A stretch of DNA of 64,000 nt, taken from assembly GCF_002209485.1 (NCBI RefSeq), contig NZ_NJIX01000004.1:310001-374000 (forward strand), given 5' to 3'. This document shows, piece after piece, positions 31,382-39,967 of this stretch. Below the pieces are notes generated by a model that searched no databases, was not told the origin of the DNA, and saw only the letters and a list, made by a program, of their open reading frames with translations. The translations under genes were made by a program, and so were the position numbers. The first letter of the stretch is position 1; each line of letters starts with the position of its first letter. Source of the stretch: Achromobacter sp. HZ34 (GTDB lineage Bacteria; Pseudomonadota; Gammaproteobacteria; Burkholderiales; Burkholderiaceae_B).

Positions 31382-31396
31382 TTCGTTTTTCACGAA
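31382..31396. promoter_or_regulatory. Candidate LysR box between LysR and aminotransferase genes
   Basis: TTCGT-TTTTC-ACGAA is a 5-bp perfect inverted repeat with a 5-base spacer and contains a T-N11-A core. It lies 14 bp upstream of the LysR start and about 100 bp upstream of the divergent aminotransferase start, the usual position for autoregulation and divergent activation. Confidence 0.5.
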
Positions 31397-31493
31397 AAGA
31401 AGACCAAAATTTATCAATAGAAAGGATACAGGCGCACGCGTAAGCTTCAAAGCCATTCCCTTTCCCAACGCTCTCGTTCAGCCCCAAAAAATC

Positions 31494-32699
31494 ATGGCTC
31501 TCAATCTGGCGCAGCGCACCCATCGCATCAAACCTTCTCCCAGTTCCATGGCTGGCCAGCGCGCCCGCGAATTGCGGGCGCAAGGCCGCGACATCGTCAG
31601 CCTGTCGGCGGGCGAGCCGGATTTCGATACGCCGGATCACGTGGTCGAGGCCGCGATACGCGCGATGCGGGATTCGCGGACCAAGTACACCGACATCGGC
31701 GGCACGCCGGACCTGAAAGCCGCCATAAGGGACAAGTTCCGCCGCGAGAATGGCCTGGAGTATGGATCGCAGGAAGTGATGGCCGGCACCGGTGCCAAGC
31801 AGGTAATCTTCAACGCCTTGATGTGTACCGTGGAAGCGGGCTGTGAGGTCATCATTCCCGCGCCGTACTGGGTCTCCTATCCAGACATCGTGTTGCTGGC
31901 CGGCGGCACGCCCGTGTTCGTGCAGGGCTCGCGCCAGCACGACCTGAAGCTGCAGCCCGAGGCGCTGGAACGGGCCATCACGCCGAACACGCGCTGGCTG
32001 ATACTCAACGCGCCGGGCAATCCGGGCGGCAGCGTCTATTCGGAGGAAGAGTTACGCGCGTTGGCGCAGGTGCTGCTGCGTCATCCGCAGGTGTGGATCC
32101 TGACCGACGACATGTACGAGCACATCCTGTTCGATGACCGCCGGTTCAAGACCATCGCGCAGGTGGAGCCGCGGCTGTACGAACGCACGTTGACGGTGAA
32201 TGGCGTGTCCAAGGCTTATGCGATGACGGGATGGCGCATCGGTTATGCCGGTGGTCCGCGCGATCTGATCTTCGCCATGACCAAGATGCAGTCGCACAGC
32301 ACGTCGAATCCCAGCTCGATCAGCCAGGCCGCGGCGACCGAGGCCTTGACGGGGCCGCAGCACTTCATCAAGGAACGGGCGGCGATTTTCCAGCAGCGCC
32401 GCGACCGTGTGGTGGGGCTGCTCAACGAATGCGCCGGTGTGAGTTGCGCCTTGCCGCAGGGTGCCTTCTACGTCTATCCGTCCTGCGCCGATCTCATCGG
32501 CCGCCGCACGCCCGGCGGCAAGCTATTGAACAACGACGAGGACGTCATCCTGTACCTGCTGGACGAGGAAAACCTGGCCGTGCTGCAAGGCGCCGCCTAC
32601 GGCACGTCGCCCCATTTCCGCATCTCCATCGCGTCGTCCATGGAGGTGCTGGAAGAAGGCTGCGCCCGCGTGCGGCGCGCGTGTGAAAAACTCGGGTAG
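31494..32699 (+). CDS. Class I/II PLP-dependent aminotransferase (aspartate aminotransferase type)
   Basis: A 401-residue fold-type I aminotransferase. SLSAGEPDFDTPDHV and GTPDLKAAI at the N-terminus, NAPGNPGGSVYSEEEL, and the PLP lysine in NGVSKAYAMTGWRIGY are all conserved. The closing Arg that binds the substrate carboxylate is in PHFRISIA. It likely transaminates an acidic or aromatic amino acid. The start MALNLAQRTHRIKPSP at 31494 fits the family; an upstream frame extension overlaps the LysR gene and has no family match. Exact substrate unknown. Confidence 0.9.
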   Translation: MALNLAQRTHRIKPSPSSMAGQRARELRAQGRDIVSLSAGEPDFDTPDHVVEAAIRAMRDSRTKYTDIGGTPDLKAAIRDKFRRENGLEYGSQEVMAGTGAKQVIFNALMCTVEAGCEVIIPAPYWVSYPDIVLLAGGTPVFVQGSRQHDLKLQPEALERAITPNTRWLILNAPGNPGGSVYSEEELRALAQVLLRHPQVWILTDDMYEHILFDDRRFKTIAQVEPRLYERTLTVNGVSKAYAMTGWRIGYAGGPRDLIFAMTKMQSHSTSNPSSISQAAATEALTGPQHFIKERAAIFQQRRDRVVGLLNECAGVSCALPQGAFYVYPSCADLIGRRTPGGKLLNNDEDVILYLLDEENLAVLQGAAYGTSPHFRISIASSMEVLEEGCARVRRACEKLG

Positions 32700-32747
32700 T
32701 AATTCGCGCAGTACATACGACGACCGTCGAGCGTATCACTGCGACAA

Positions 32748-32780
32748 AGCCATCGGCGGCCGCCTCGGCCGCCGATGGCT
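32748..32780. terminator. Bidirectional hairpin between convergent genes
   Basis: AGCCATCGGCGGCC (32748-32761) and GGCCGCCGATGGCT (32767-32780) form a perfect 14-bp stem with a 5-base loop. It sits in the 97-bp gap between the converging aminotransferase and MRJP-like genes. The T-run is weak (TGTT), but symmetry and position support a two-way terminator. Confidence 0.7.
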
Positions 32781-32796
32781 GTTCCACCCCTGGCTA

Positions 32797-33927
32797 TCAG
32801 GGCTGGTCCAGCGGACTTGGCTGCGCGTGGATCTGCAGCTTGTAGATCACCACCGGATTCTGTACTTCCATCTTGCCGCCGTTGAAGTCGGGCGTGCGGC
32901 TTTGCTGCGATGCCGGGATCCACAGATAGCCGGCGCGGTCTATCCACATGGCATCGCCCCAGACCAGGCGTGGGTCTTCGATGACGACGCTCTGCTTGCC
33001 CTCCGGCGAGATGCGCAAGATGCGCTGCTTGTCCGCATCGCTGACGTAGATATTGCCCTGCGAATCGATGGCGGTGCCGCCGGTGGTGGGCGTGTTGGCC
33101 CACTTCAGCTCGACGTGCGATTCCAGCTGCTTGGGCGTGACGCTGGCGTCATTGAGCCAGCGCGTGGCGATGCGGGCCAGCGGTCCGGAAGCGGCCTGGT
33201 AGTACAGCCACTGGCCATCCGGCGAGACCTCCAGCTGGTCGGCATGGATGTACAGCGGTTGGCCCTTGGCATCCGTCAAGGTACGGCCTTCCGCTTGCAG
33301 GGGGCGCGACGCCATCAACGAAGGATGGCTGTCGAGCACGCGCCGCGCCACTCCCGTACGCAGGTCCAGTACCACCAGGCCCGGCGCGCCGGCGTCGGTC
33401 ATGTAGGCGAACGGCCCGTTGAAACGGACGTCGTCGATGAAGGTGTAGGGATTGACCACGGGCGCCAGATCGTAGACGCGCAGCAGGGAACGCGTTTGCG
33501 GGTCGAACTGGAACAGGCGGGCGCCGCCCTTGACGGCGGGTTTGCCTATGCCCGGGGCGCCGGCATCGACGATCCACAGCTTGCCGTCGGGGCCCACGCG
33601 CAAGGCATTCACGTGGACATAGCCGTTGCCGATGGGGCCGGCCACCGAGGCCAGCGCGACGTTCCAGTTGGCGTCGGGGAAGGGGAAGGGCTGGCCCTGG
33701 GCGTCCAGTTCGGCCACCTGGGTGCCGGGACCGTCCGCCTGCGAGTAGCTGACGAAGACACGTCCTTCGGACGTGGTGGTGACGCCGTTCCAGACGCGCT
33801 GTCCCTGGAAGACCGGCACCAGTGGGTCCGTGGACTCCGGCTTGGTGGCGCAGCCTTGAACGGCCAAGAGCGCCAGGCTGGCGGCGGCGACGCCGGCGGC
33901 GCGCGTCAGGTTTCTCGCAATCTTCAT
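32797..33927 (-). CDS. Major royal jelly protein/SMP-30-like beta-propeller lipoprotein
   Basis: A 376-residue exported protein. It has a lipoprotein signal with lipobox LLAVQGC (Cys near 25). Propeller-like repeats follow: GPDGKLWIVDAGAPG, YTFIDDVRFNGPFAYMTDAGAPGLVVLDL, SPDGQWLYYQAASGPLARI, GGTAIDSQGNIYVSDADKQRILRI. Bacterial MRJP members act as lactonases or bind small molecules outside the cytoplasm. The start at 33927 follows AAAGGAG. It is a single gene with the bidirectional hairpin after it. Confidence 0.85.
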   Translation of the reverse strand: MKIARNLTRAAGVAAASLALLAVQGCATKPESTDPLVPVFQGQRVWNGVTTTSEGRVFVSYSQADGPGTQVAELDAQGQPFPFPDANWNVALASVAGPIGNGYVHVNALRVGPDGKLWIVDAGAPGIGKPAVKGGARLFQFDPQTRSLLRVYDLAPVVNPYTFIDDVRFNGPFAYMTDAGAPGLVVLDLRTGVARRVLDSHPSLMASRPLQAEGRTLTDAKGQPLYIHADQLEVSPDGQWLYYQAASGPLARIATRWLNDASVTPKQLESHVELKWANTPTTGGTAIDSQGNIYVSDADKQRILRISPEGKQSVVIEDPRLVWGDAMWIDRAGYLWIPASQQSRTPDFNGGKMEVQNPVVIYKLQIHAQPSPLDQP

Positions 33928-34046
33928 GCTGATCTCCTTTACGTGGTCAAGGCGGCACGCCGGGTCTATGAAGGAGAGAACGTACCGGGCTTGCCGATGG
34001 AATGCCCGGCCGGGTAGCAAATGCCGGACCCGCTTACAATCTCCCG

Positions 34047-34802
34047 ATGACGCTTCCCCTGCTTGCTGTCCTGGTATTGCTCGCGGCCTGCTGCGCGGCT
34101 CTCAAATGGCGTCGCACGAGCCGGGGGCTTGGGCTCGTGGCAATCGCGTTGCTGCTGGCCCTTGGATGCGGCCCGGTCCCGGCATGGTTGCTGGAACATC
34201 TGCAATCGGCCTATGCCGTGAAGCCGCCGGTCGCGTGGAACACGCGCAATGCGATCGTGCTACTGGGCGCCGGTACCGAAAGCGTCGCGGGGGCGGCCGA
34301 GCCAGGCGTATTTTCGTACGCGCGCATCGTCGAGGCGGCAGGGCTCTACAACGATTGCCGGAAGGCCGCTACCGATTGCAAGATCGTCGTGAGCGGCGGT
34401 GACGCGGCGCACACGGGCCTGCCCGAGGCGACAATTTATCGGGACGCGCTTGCCAAACTTGGAATGGATGCCGGCGACATACTGCTCGAACCGGACAGCA
34501 TGAATACGTGGCAGAACGCCCAGTTCACGAGCGCGGTACTGGCGCGCTACGGCGCCGACCGCGTGGTGCTCGTGTCCTCGGGCATCCATCTGCGGCGCAG
34601 CGCGTTGTACTTTGCCCATTTTGGCGTGTCCGCGACGCCGGTTCGCGCGGATTATCTGCGTGCGGTCCGGTCGGTGTTACCCCTGGCGTACAACTTCGCG
34701 CTGACGGATTTCGCGCTGCATGAATATATCGGCATCGCCCGCTATCGTGCGTACAACTGGCTAGGCTGGAATCCTGCGCGCGTGCGTCCGGGCGACGCAT
34801 GA
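34047..34802 (+). CDS. YdcF/ElyC-like (DUF218) membrane protein
   Basis: A 251-residue protein. Two N-terminal hydrophobic segments (LPLLAVLVLLAACCAAL; GLGLVAIALLLALGCG) are followed by the DUF218 domain: AIVLLGAGTE, KIVVSGGDAAHTGLPEATIYRDALAKLG, LEPDSMNTWQNAQFTSAVL and VVLVSSGIHLRRSALYFAHFG. This family (YdcF, SanA, ElyC) has roles in envelope maintenance. The start at 34047 is chosen because the first helix begins there. The two genes on either side run on the opposite strand. Confidence 0.85.
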   Translation: MTLPLLAVLVLLAACCAALKWRRTSRGLGLVAIALLLALGCGPVPAWLLEHLQSAYAVKPPVAWNTRNAIVLLGAGTESVAGAAEPGVFSYARIVEAAGLYNDCRKAATDCKIVVSGGDAAHTGLPEATIYRDALAKLGMDAGDILLEPDSMNTWQNAQFTSAVLARYGADRVVLVSSGIHLRRSALYFAHFGVSATPVRADYLRAVRSVLPLAYNFALTDFALHEYIGIARYRAYNWLGWNPARVRPGDA

Positions 34803-34828
34803 CGCGGCGGCGGCAGGGGCTGATGCGC

Positions 34829-35590
34829 TTACCCCTTCACCAGCCCGCCGTCGACGATCAGGTTCTGGCCCGTCACCGCGCGCGCCCAGGGCGACAGGAA
34901 GAAGGTAACCACGTCGGCCAGTTCGTCCGGCGTGGTCACGCTGCGCAGCGGCGTCAGCCCGGCGATCAGGTCGAACACCGCCTCCGGCGTGGCCGCACTG
35001 GCATCGGTCACGCGCAGCAGGCCGCCCGACACCATGTTGACGGTGATGCCGTCCGGTCCCAGGTCATTGGCCGCCGTGCGCGTCAGGGACAGCAATGCGG
35101 CCTTGGCGGCGGTGTAGTCGTGATACGGCACCACGGGGTTCTGGAACAGATTGGTGCCGATGTTGACGATGCGCCCGAAGCCTAGCGCCCGCATGGCGGG
35201 CACGGCGGCTTGCAGCGTGTTGACGCTGCCCTTCAGCGCGCTATCGATCTGCTGCTGGAAACGGTCCCAGGCGATCTGGTCTATTTTCGGCCGGGCATCG
35301 CCGTCGAAACGGAAATCGGCCAAGGCGTTGTTGACCACCGCCACGATGGGGCGCTCGCATTGCGCCAGGGCCCGGTCGAACAGGGCACGCACGGACTGCG
35401 CATCGGTCACGTCCGCCTGCAGGGCGATGACGCGGGGGCCCAGTTCCTCGGCCAGCGCCTGCGCGGCCGCCTCGCTGCGGTAATAGTTGATCACCACCGT
35501 GGCGCCTTCGCGCGCCAGCGCGCGCGTGATGGACGCACCCAGTCCGCGCGCGCCGCCGGTGACCAGGACGCATTGTTCATTGAGCTTCAT
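34829..35590 (-). CDS. Short-chain dehydrogenase/reductase
   Basis: A 253-residue classical SDR. Cofactor motif VLVTGGARGLGASI; NNALADF in place of NNAG; catalytic Tyr-x-x-x-Lys in HDYTAAKAALLSL; C-terminal FFLSPWARAVTGQNLIVDGGLVKG. It most resembles 3-oxoacyl-ACP-reductase-like catabolic SDRs. AAGGAA precedes the ATG at 35590. It lies 14 bases after the GntR gene on the same strand, so both may form one unit divergent from the sugar-acid dehydratase. Oxidation of a hydroxy-acid is plausible. Confidence 0.9.
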   Translation of the reverse strand: MKLNEQCVLVTGGARGLGASITRALAREGATVVINYYRSEAAAQALAEELGPRVIALQADVTDAQSVRALFDRALAQCERPIVAVVNNALADFRFDGDARPKIDQIAWDRFQQQIDSALKGSVNTLQAAVPAMRALGFGRIVNIGTNLFQNPVVPYHDYTAAKAALLSLTRTAANDLGPDGITVNMVSGGLLRVTDASAATPEAVFDLIAGLTPLRSVTTPDELADVVTFFLSPWARAVTGQNLIVDGGLVKG

Positions 35591-35604
35591 GAGGGAATTC
35601 CTTG

Positions 35605-36303
35605 TCAAGCAACCTTGCCGCCGTCGGCGCCGGGCATCTCGTTGACGGCTACCTTGTGCACGAACTCATAGACGCCATGCAGGTGTTCGCGCATACAGGC
35701 GGCGGCGGTGTCCGGATCCCTGGCCGCCAACGCCGCGCAGATGCGCTGATGCTGCTCCAGCACCAGTGAAGCCTTGAGCTTCTGCTTCAAGGCCAGCCGC
35801 CGTACGCGGTCGACATGGATCTTCGACTGCTGGATCACGCGCCAGACGCGCGGCTTGCCGGCGATCTCGGCAATGCGTGCGTGCATGGCCTCGTCGGCCT
35901 GGTAGAAGCGCACCATGTCGCCCGCTTCCTTGGCCACTTCCTGCTCGCGCAGGATCGCCGCCAGGGCATCGATGCCGGCCTGGTCTATCTTGCCGGCCGC
36001 CTCGCGGATCAGCGCGCACTCCAGGTTTTCGCGGATGAAGGCGGCCTGCGTCACTTCCTCGATGCGGATAGGGGCGATGAAGGTGCCCACCTGGGGAAAG
36101 ACGTCCACCAGCCCCTGTTCGCCCAGCTTGATCAGCACTTCCCGTATGGGCGTGCGGCTGACCTCGAACATGGCGCCCACTTCCGCTTCGGAAATGCTGG
36201 CGCCCGGGGCGAGTTCGCCCGACAGGATGCGTTCCAGCACCTGGTCGTAAAGAAGGTCCGAGAGCGGACGCCGGGATGCGCGCAGGTTGCGGATGGGTTT
36301 CAT
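35605..36303 (-). CDS. GntR-family regulator, FCD subgroup
   Basis: A 232-residue GntR regulator. The HTH is LSDLLYDQVLERILSGELAPG, then ISEAEVGAMFEVSRTPIREVLIKLGEQGLV. The FCD helical domain has the metal/effector His and Asp pattern (YQADEAMHARIAEIAG; VLEQHQRICAALAARD; CMREHLHGVY). It is divergent from the glucarate-dehydratase-like gene, with a perfect palindrome in between. Likely a repressor released by a sugar-acid intermediate, as for other FCD regulators of this kind. Confidence 0.92.
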   Translation of the reverse strand: MKPIRNLRASRRPLSDLLYDQVLERILSGELAPGASISEAEVGAMFEVSRTPIREVLIKLGEQGLVDVFPQVGTFIAPIRIEEVTQAAFIRENLECALIREAAGKIDQAGIDALAAILREQEVAKEAGDMVRFYQADEAMHARIAEIAGKPRVWRVIQQSKIHVDRVRRLALKQKLKASLVLEQHQRICAALAARDPDTAAACMREHLHGVYEFVHKVAVNEMPGADGGKVA

Positions 36304-36354
36304 AAGACGCTCGGTTGCCGGGAAGGTATTGTACGGGCAGCCGCGTTTACGTAC

Positions 36355-36368
36355 ACTAGTATACTAGT
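36355..36368. promoter_or_regulatory. Perfect palindrome, candidate GntR/FCD operator
   Basis: ACTAGTATACTAGT is a perfect 14-bp palindrome 52 bp upstream of the GntR start and 71 bp upstream of the dehydratase start. FCD regulators often bind short A/T-framed palindromes such as this. The central GTATAC is shared with the palindrome beside the second FCD regulator at 53.9 kb. Confidence 0.7.
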
Positions 36369-36438
36369 ATTCAAAACAGACGCGGACTGTAATGGTCCGG
36401 GTCACAACGACATACCCCCCGAGACAGGCAGCTCCCCC

Positions 36439-37704
36439 ATGAAAATCACGGACGTACGCGTCACCCCGGTCGCTTTCCGCGACCCTCCCGTTCTGAACGC
36501 TTCCGGCCTGCACGTGGCCTATGCCCTGCGCGCCATCATCGAGGTGGAGACCGACACCGGCCACATCGGCCTGGGCGAGACCTATGGCGACCTGCCGATC
36601 CTGCAGAACCTGGAAAAGGTACGCGCCGCGCTGATCGGCCTGAGCCCCTTCGACATCAACGGCCTGATGCGCGCCGTGCGCACGCATATCAAGACCGACC
36701 TGAGCCAGGGTTTCGCCAACCTGAACCCTGGCACCCACGCCGCCAAGGCCGGTACCAATGTGTTCGGCGCGTATGAGGTGGCCTTCCTGGACGCGCAGGC
36801 ACAGATCGTCGGCGTGCCGCTGGTCGACCTGCTGGGTGGCCGCTGCCGTGACGAAGTGGCGTACAGCGCCTACCTGTTCTTCAAGCAGGAAAAGCATCTG
36901 GACGATCCTTATCCCGCCGACGACTGGGGCCCCATCCTGACGGCCGAGCAACTGGTTGCCAGCGCGCAGCGCATGGTCAGGGACTACGGCTTCAAGAGCA
37001 TCAAGCTGAAGGCCGGTGCGCTGGATCCGGACTACGAAGCCGAATGCATTCTGGCCCTGCGCAAAGCCTTTCCCGGCTATCCGCTGCGCATCGATCCCAA
37101 TGCCAACTGGAGCCTGGACACTGGGCGCCGCATCGCTTCCAAGCTCAAGGGCGTGCTCGAGTACTACGAAGATCCGGTGCCGGGACTGGAGCAGATGGCG
37201 CTGCTGCACCAGGAAACGGGGGTGAAGATGGCCACCAATATGGTGGTCACCAGCATGGACGAGTTCCGCGATAACGTGCGCATCAATGGTTCGCAGGTGA
37301 TCCTGTCCGATCACCACTTCTGGGGCGGCCTGCTGGCCACGCGCCAGTTGGCGCAGATGTGCGAAACCTTCGGCTATGAGTTGTCCATGCACTCGAACAG
37401 CCATCTGGGCATCAGCCTGATGGCGATGACGCACGTGGCCGCGTCCATTCCCAACCTGCACTTCGCCTGCGACACGCACTATCCCTGGAAGACCGAGGAC
37501 CTGGTCGAGGGCGGCCCGGTGCCGTTCGTCGATGGCTGCGTGCGCCTGACCGATGCCCCGGGGATGGGCGTGAAGCTGGACCGCGCCAAGCTGGCCGAGC
37601 TGCATCAGCAGTACCTGGACTGCGGCCTGCGCGTGACGTCCGAACAGGGCGCCTATATGCGCCGCTACGTCCCGTCCTTCCCCTTGGACAAGCCGCGCTT
37701 CTGA
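36439..37704 (+). CDS. Glucarate dehydratase-like enolase-superfamily enzyme
   Basis: A 421-residue enolase-superfamily protein. Active-site pieces are visible: Lys189-x-Lys191 (KLKAG), metal ligands Asp219 (RIDPNANW), Glu244 (YEDPVPG) and about Asn267 (ATNMV), and the Asp291-His318 dyad (LSDHHFWGG; SMHSNSHLG). This Lys-x-Lys plus His-Asp layout, with similar spacing, matches glucarate/galactarate-type dehydratases, which form 2-keto-3-deoxy sugar acids. It is followed after 99 bases by a Bug binding protein and is divergent from the GntR/SDR pair. The exact diacid sugar is not determined. Confidence 0.9.
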   Translation: MKITDVRVTPVAFRDPPVLNASGLHVAYALRAIIEVETDTGHIGLGETYGDLPILQNLEKVRAALIGLSPFDINGLMRAVRTHIKTDLSQGFANLNPGTHAAKAGTNVFGAYEVAFLDAQAQIVGVPLVDLLGGRCRDEVAYSAYLFFKQEKHLDDPYPADDWGPILTAEQLVASAQRMVRDYGFKSIKLKAGALDPDYEAECILALRKAFPGYPLRIDPNANWSLDTGRRIASKLKGVLEYYEDPVPGLEQMALLHQETGVKMATNMVVTSMDEFRDNVRINGSQVILSDHHFWGGLLATRQLAQMCETFGYELSMHSNSHLGISLMAMTHVAASIPNLHFACDTHYPWKTEDLVEGGPVPFVDGCVRLTDAPGMGVKLDRAKLAELHQQYLDCGLRVTSEQGAYMRRYVPSFPLDKPRF

Positions 37705-37803
37705 AGCGCGGCGCCGCGCGCTGTCCCGGGTCGGACGGTGCGCGGCAAAGGAATGCCGACCCACGCAGCACCATACCTATACCTATCCTTCACGGAGACA
37801 ACA

Positions 37804-38940
37804 ATGGCTCAGACGTCCAAGACGCTGTTCAAGCGCGGCCTTAACGCGCACCGCGATCCCCAGCCGCAGTCCGTACTCGAAGCCCTGCCCCGACAAAGCA
37901 CTGAAGGCGCCGCCGGCGTCGCCCGCGTCGCCCGTCGCGGCGTGCTGTCCGCCCTGGGCGGCCTGGGGCTGGCGGCATTGACCGCGCTCACCGCCTATTG
38001 CGCCCTGGGTGCCGCGCCGGCGCAAGCGGCCGACGCCAATCCCGCTACCTGGCCCGAAAAGCCCGTGCGCCTGATCGTGCCCTATCCGCCCGGCGGCGCT
38101 TCCGACGTGGTTGCGCGCCTGATGGCCAAGGAACTGAATGCGGTCTGGAAGCAGCCGGTGGTGGTGGAAAACCGCTCGGGCGCCAATGGCAACATCGGCG
38201 CGGCCATGACGGCCAAGGCAGCGCCGGACGGCTACACGCTGCTGCTGATGGACCTGAGCAGCCTGACCAATTCGCCGGCGCTGTATCCGGACCTGAACTA
38301 CAGTCCCACCAAGGACCTGGCGGCCATCACCATCGTCGAGTACTCGCCGCATCTGCTGGTGGTGCGCAAGGATTTGCCGGCCAACAACCTGGACGAACTG
38401 ATCGCCTACGCCAAGGCCCATCCCGGCAAGCTGAATTTCGGTGAAACGCAGGGTTCGATCACGCACCTGGGCGGCATCGTGCTGGCCAAGCAGGCCGGCA
38501 TCGATATCAACTTCATCGGCTACAAGGGCGGCGCCCAGATCGCCTCGGACCTGGTCGGTGGCCAGATCGACATGACGCTCAACAGCTACCTGGCCACGCA
38601 TGCATTGGTGGAAGGCGGCAAGGTGAAGATGCTGGCGGTGGCCAGCCCGGGCAAGTTCCCGCCCATCCCGGACACGCCGGTGCTGAAGGACCGCTTTCCG
38701 GACTTCGTGACGGGTAGCTGGCAAGGACTGTTGACCACGGGCGGCACGCCGCAACCCATCGTCGACAAGATCTACAAGGACGTCGCCGCCATCGTCGCCA
38801 AGCCGGAGATGCAGGCCAAGTTCGCCGAGCTGGGCGCCGTCCCGGTCCCCAGCACGCCGGCCGAATTCCAAAAATTCCTGGTGGAAAAGACGGACTTCTG
38901 GAGTAAGGTGATCAAGGACAACAACATCTCGGTCAACTGA
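37804..38940 (+). CDS. Bug/TctC-family periplasmic solute-binding protein
   Basis: A 378-residue Bug receptor. An unusually long N-terminus (about 80 residues) with Arg-rich ARVARRGVLSALGGLG precedes the hydrophobic core and cleavage near GAAPAQAAD. The family body is WPEKPVRLIVPYPPGGASDVVARLMAKELN, then PDGYTLLLMD and FIGYKGGAQIASDLVGGQ. GGAGACAACA precedes the ATG. It probably binds the sugar acid handled by the dehydratase upstream. It ends 10 bases before serB. Confidence 0.92.
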   Translation: MAQTSKTLFKRGLNAHRDPQPQSVLEALPRQSTEGAAGVARVARRGVLSALGGLGLAALTALTAYCALGAAPAQAADANPATWPEKPVRLIVPYPPGGASDVVARLMAKELNAVWKQPVVVENRSGANGNIGAAMTAKAAPDGYTLLLMDLSSLTNSPALYPDLNYSPTKDLAAITIVEYSPHLLVVRKDLPANNLDELIAYAKAHPGKLNFGETQGSITHLGGIVLAKQAGIDINFIGYKGGAQIASDLVGGQIDMTLNSYLATHALVEGGKVKMLAVASPGKFPPIPDTPVLKDRFPDFVTGSWQGLLTTGGTPQPIVDKIYKDVAAIVAKPEMQAKFAELGAVPVPSTPAEFQKFLVEKTDFWSKVIKDNNISVN

Positions 38941-38950
38941 TCTCCACCCT

Positions 38951-39943
38951 ATGCCACTGATCGTCCTGGGCGCCACGCCGCTGCAATCTTCCGTCCTCGA
39001 CGATCTGGCAAGACGCCTGGAAACGCCGCCGCCGCGCCGCATCAGCGACAAGGCGGCGGCGTTTTTCCTGAGCGGGCTGGACGACGGCGACAACCGGGGC
39101 GGCCCGGATGGCCACGCGCTGCGCACCGATGCCGCGCAGCTCCGCGCTGCCGCCGCCAAGCCGCCTACTTTACGGCCCGGGTTGCGCCATGAATTGAGAC
39201 ATGAGTTGCGGCATGACTGGGTGCATGCGCAATGCCAGGCGCTGGGCCTGGACAGCGCCATCATCGCGCGGCCACGCGCCCTGGCCGACTACCGGCTGAT
39301 GGTGTTCGACATGGACTCGACCCTCATCAATATCGAGTGCATCGACGAACTGGCCGACCTGGTGGGCAGGAAGCGGGAAGTGGCCGAACTCACCGAACAG
39401 GCCATGCAGTCCGGCGCGGTCGACTACGACACCAGCCTGCGCATGCGCACGCGCCTGCTGGCGGGACTGCCGACGACGGCCTTCGCCGCGCTGTATGCGG
39501 AACGCGTGCGCTTTTCGCCGGGCGCGGGCGCGTTGATTGCCGCCGCGCGCCAGGCCGGGCTGAAGACCGCCATCGTGTCGGGCGGCTTCGATTACTTCAC
39601 CGGCAGGGTACGCGCGGAACTGGGCGTGGACGTCGATTACTCCAACCATCTGGCGGTGCAGGATGGCCGGCTGACCGGTGAGATCACGGGCACCCTGGTC
39701 AACGCCGACGTCAAGGCGGCGCACGTCAGCCAGCTATGCGCGGACCTGGGCGTGCCGACCTCCGACGCCATCGTCGTCGGCGACGGTTCGAACGACCGCA
39801 AGATGATGGCCCTGGCCGGCCTGTCCGTGGGCTTTCGCCCCAAGCCCGTGCTGCGCGCGCAGTTGGGCGTGGTGTTGGATCACCTGGGCCTGGACGTATT
39901 GCCGCAAATGCTGGAGTACGCGCAGCTAGCGTCGGCACGCTGA
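38951..39943 (+). CDS. serB: Phosphoserine phosphatase SerB
   Basis: A 330-residue HAD-superfamily enzyme that hydrolyses O-phosphoserine in the last step of serine synthesis. Motif I DMDST (Asp near 120), SGGFDYFTGRV, and motif IV VGDGSNDRKMM are all present, with an N-terminal ACT-like region of about 80 residues. A short 12-bp-unit duplication encodes LRHELRHELRHD (about residues 77-88), likely an expanded linker. Only 10 bases separate it from the Bug gene, so it may be co-transcribed with an unrelated catabolic operon. Confidence 0.93.
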   Translation: MPLIVLGATPLQSSVLDDLARRLETPPPRRISDKAAAFFLSGLDDGDNRGGPDGHALRTDAAQLRAAAAKPPTLRPGLRHELRHELRHDWVHAQCQALGLDSAIIARPRALADYRLMVFDMDSTLINIECIDELADLVGRKREVAELTEQAMQSGAVDYDTSLRMRTRLLAGLPTTAFAALYAERVRFSPGAGALIAAARQAGLKTAIVSGGFDYFTGRVRAELGVDVDYSNHLAVQDGRLTGEITGTLVNADVKAAHVSQLCADLGVPTSDAIVVGDGSNDRKMMALAGLSVGFRPKPVLRAQLGVVLDHLGLDVLPQMLEYAQLASAR

Positions 39944-39967
39944 ACAGCAGGCCGCAGCCTCGCTGCG

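Noticed and set aside
32683-34017. A 444-codon plus-strand open frame opposite the MRJP-like gene
   Set aside because: Antisense shadow that also runs through the bidirectional hairpin; the lipoprotein on the minus strand has lipobox and propeller repeats.
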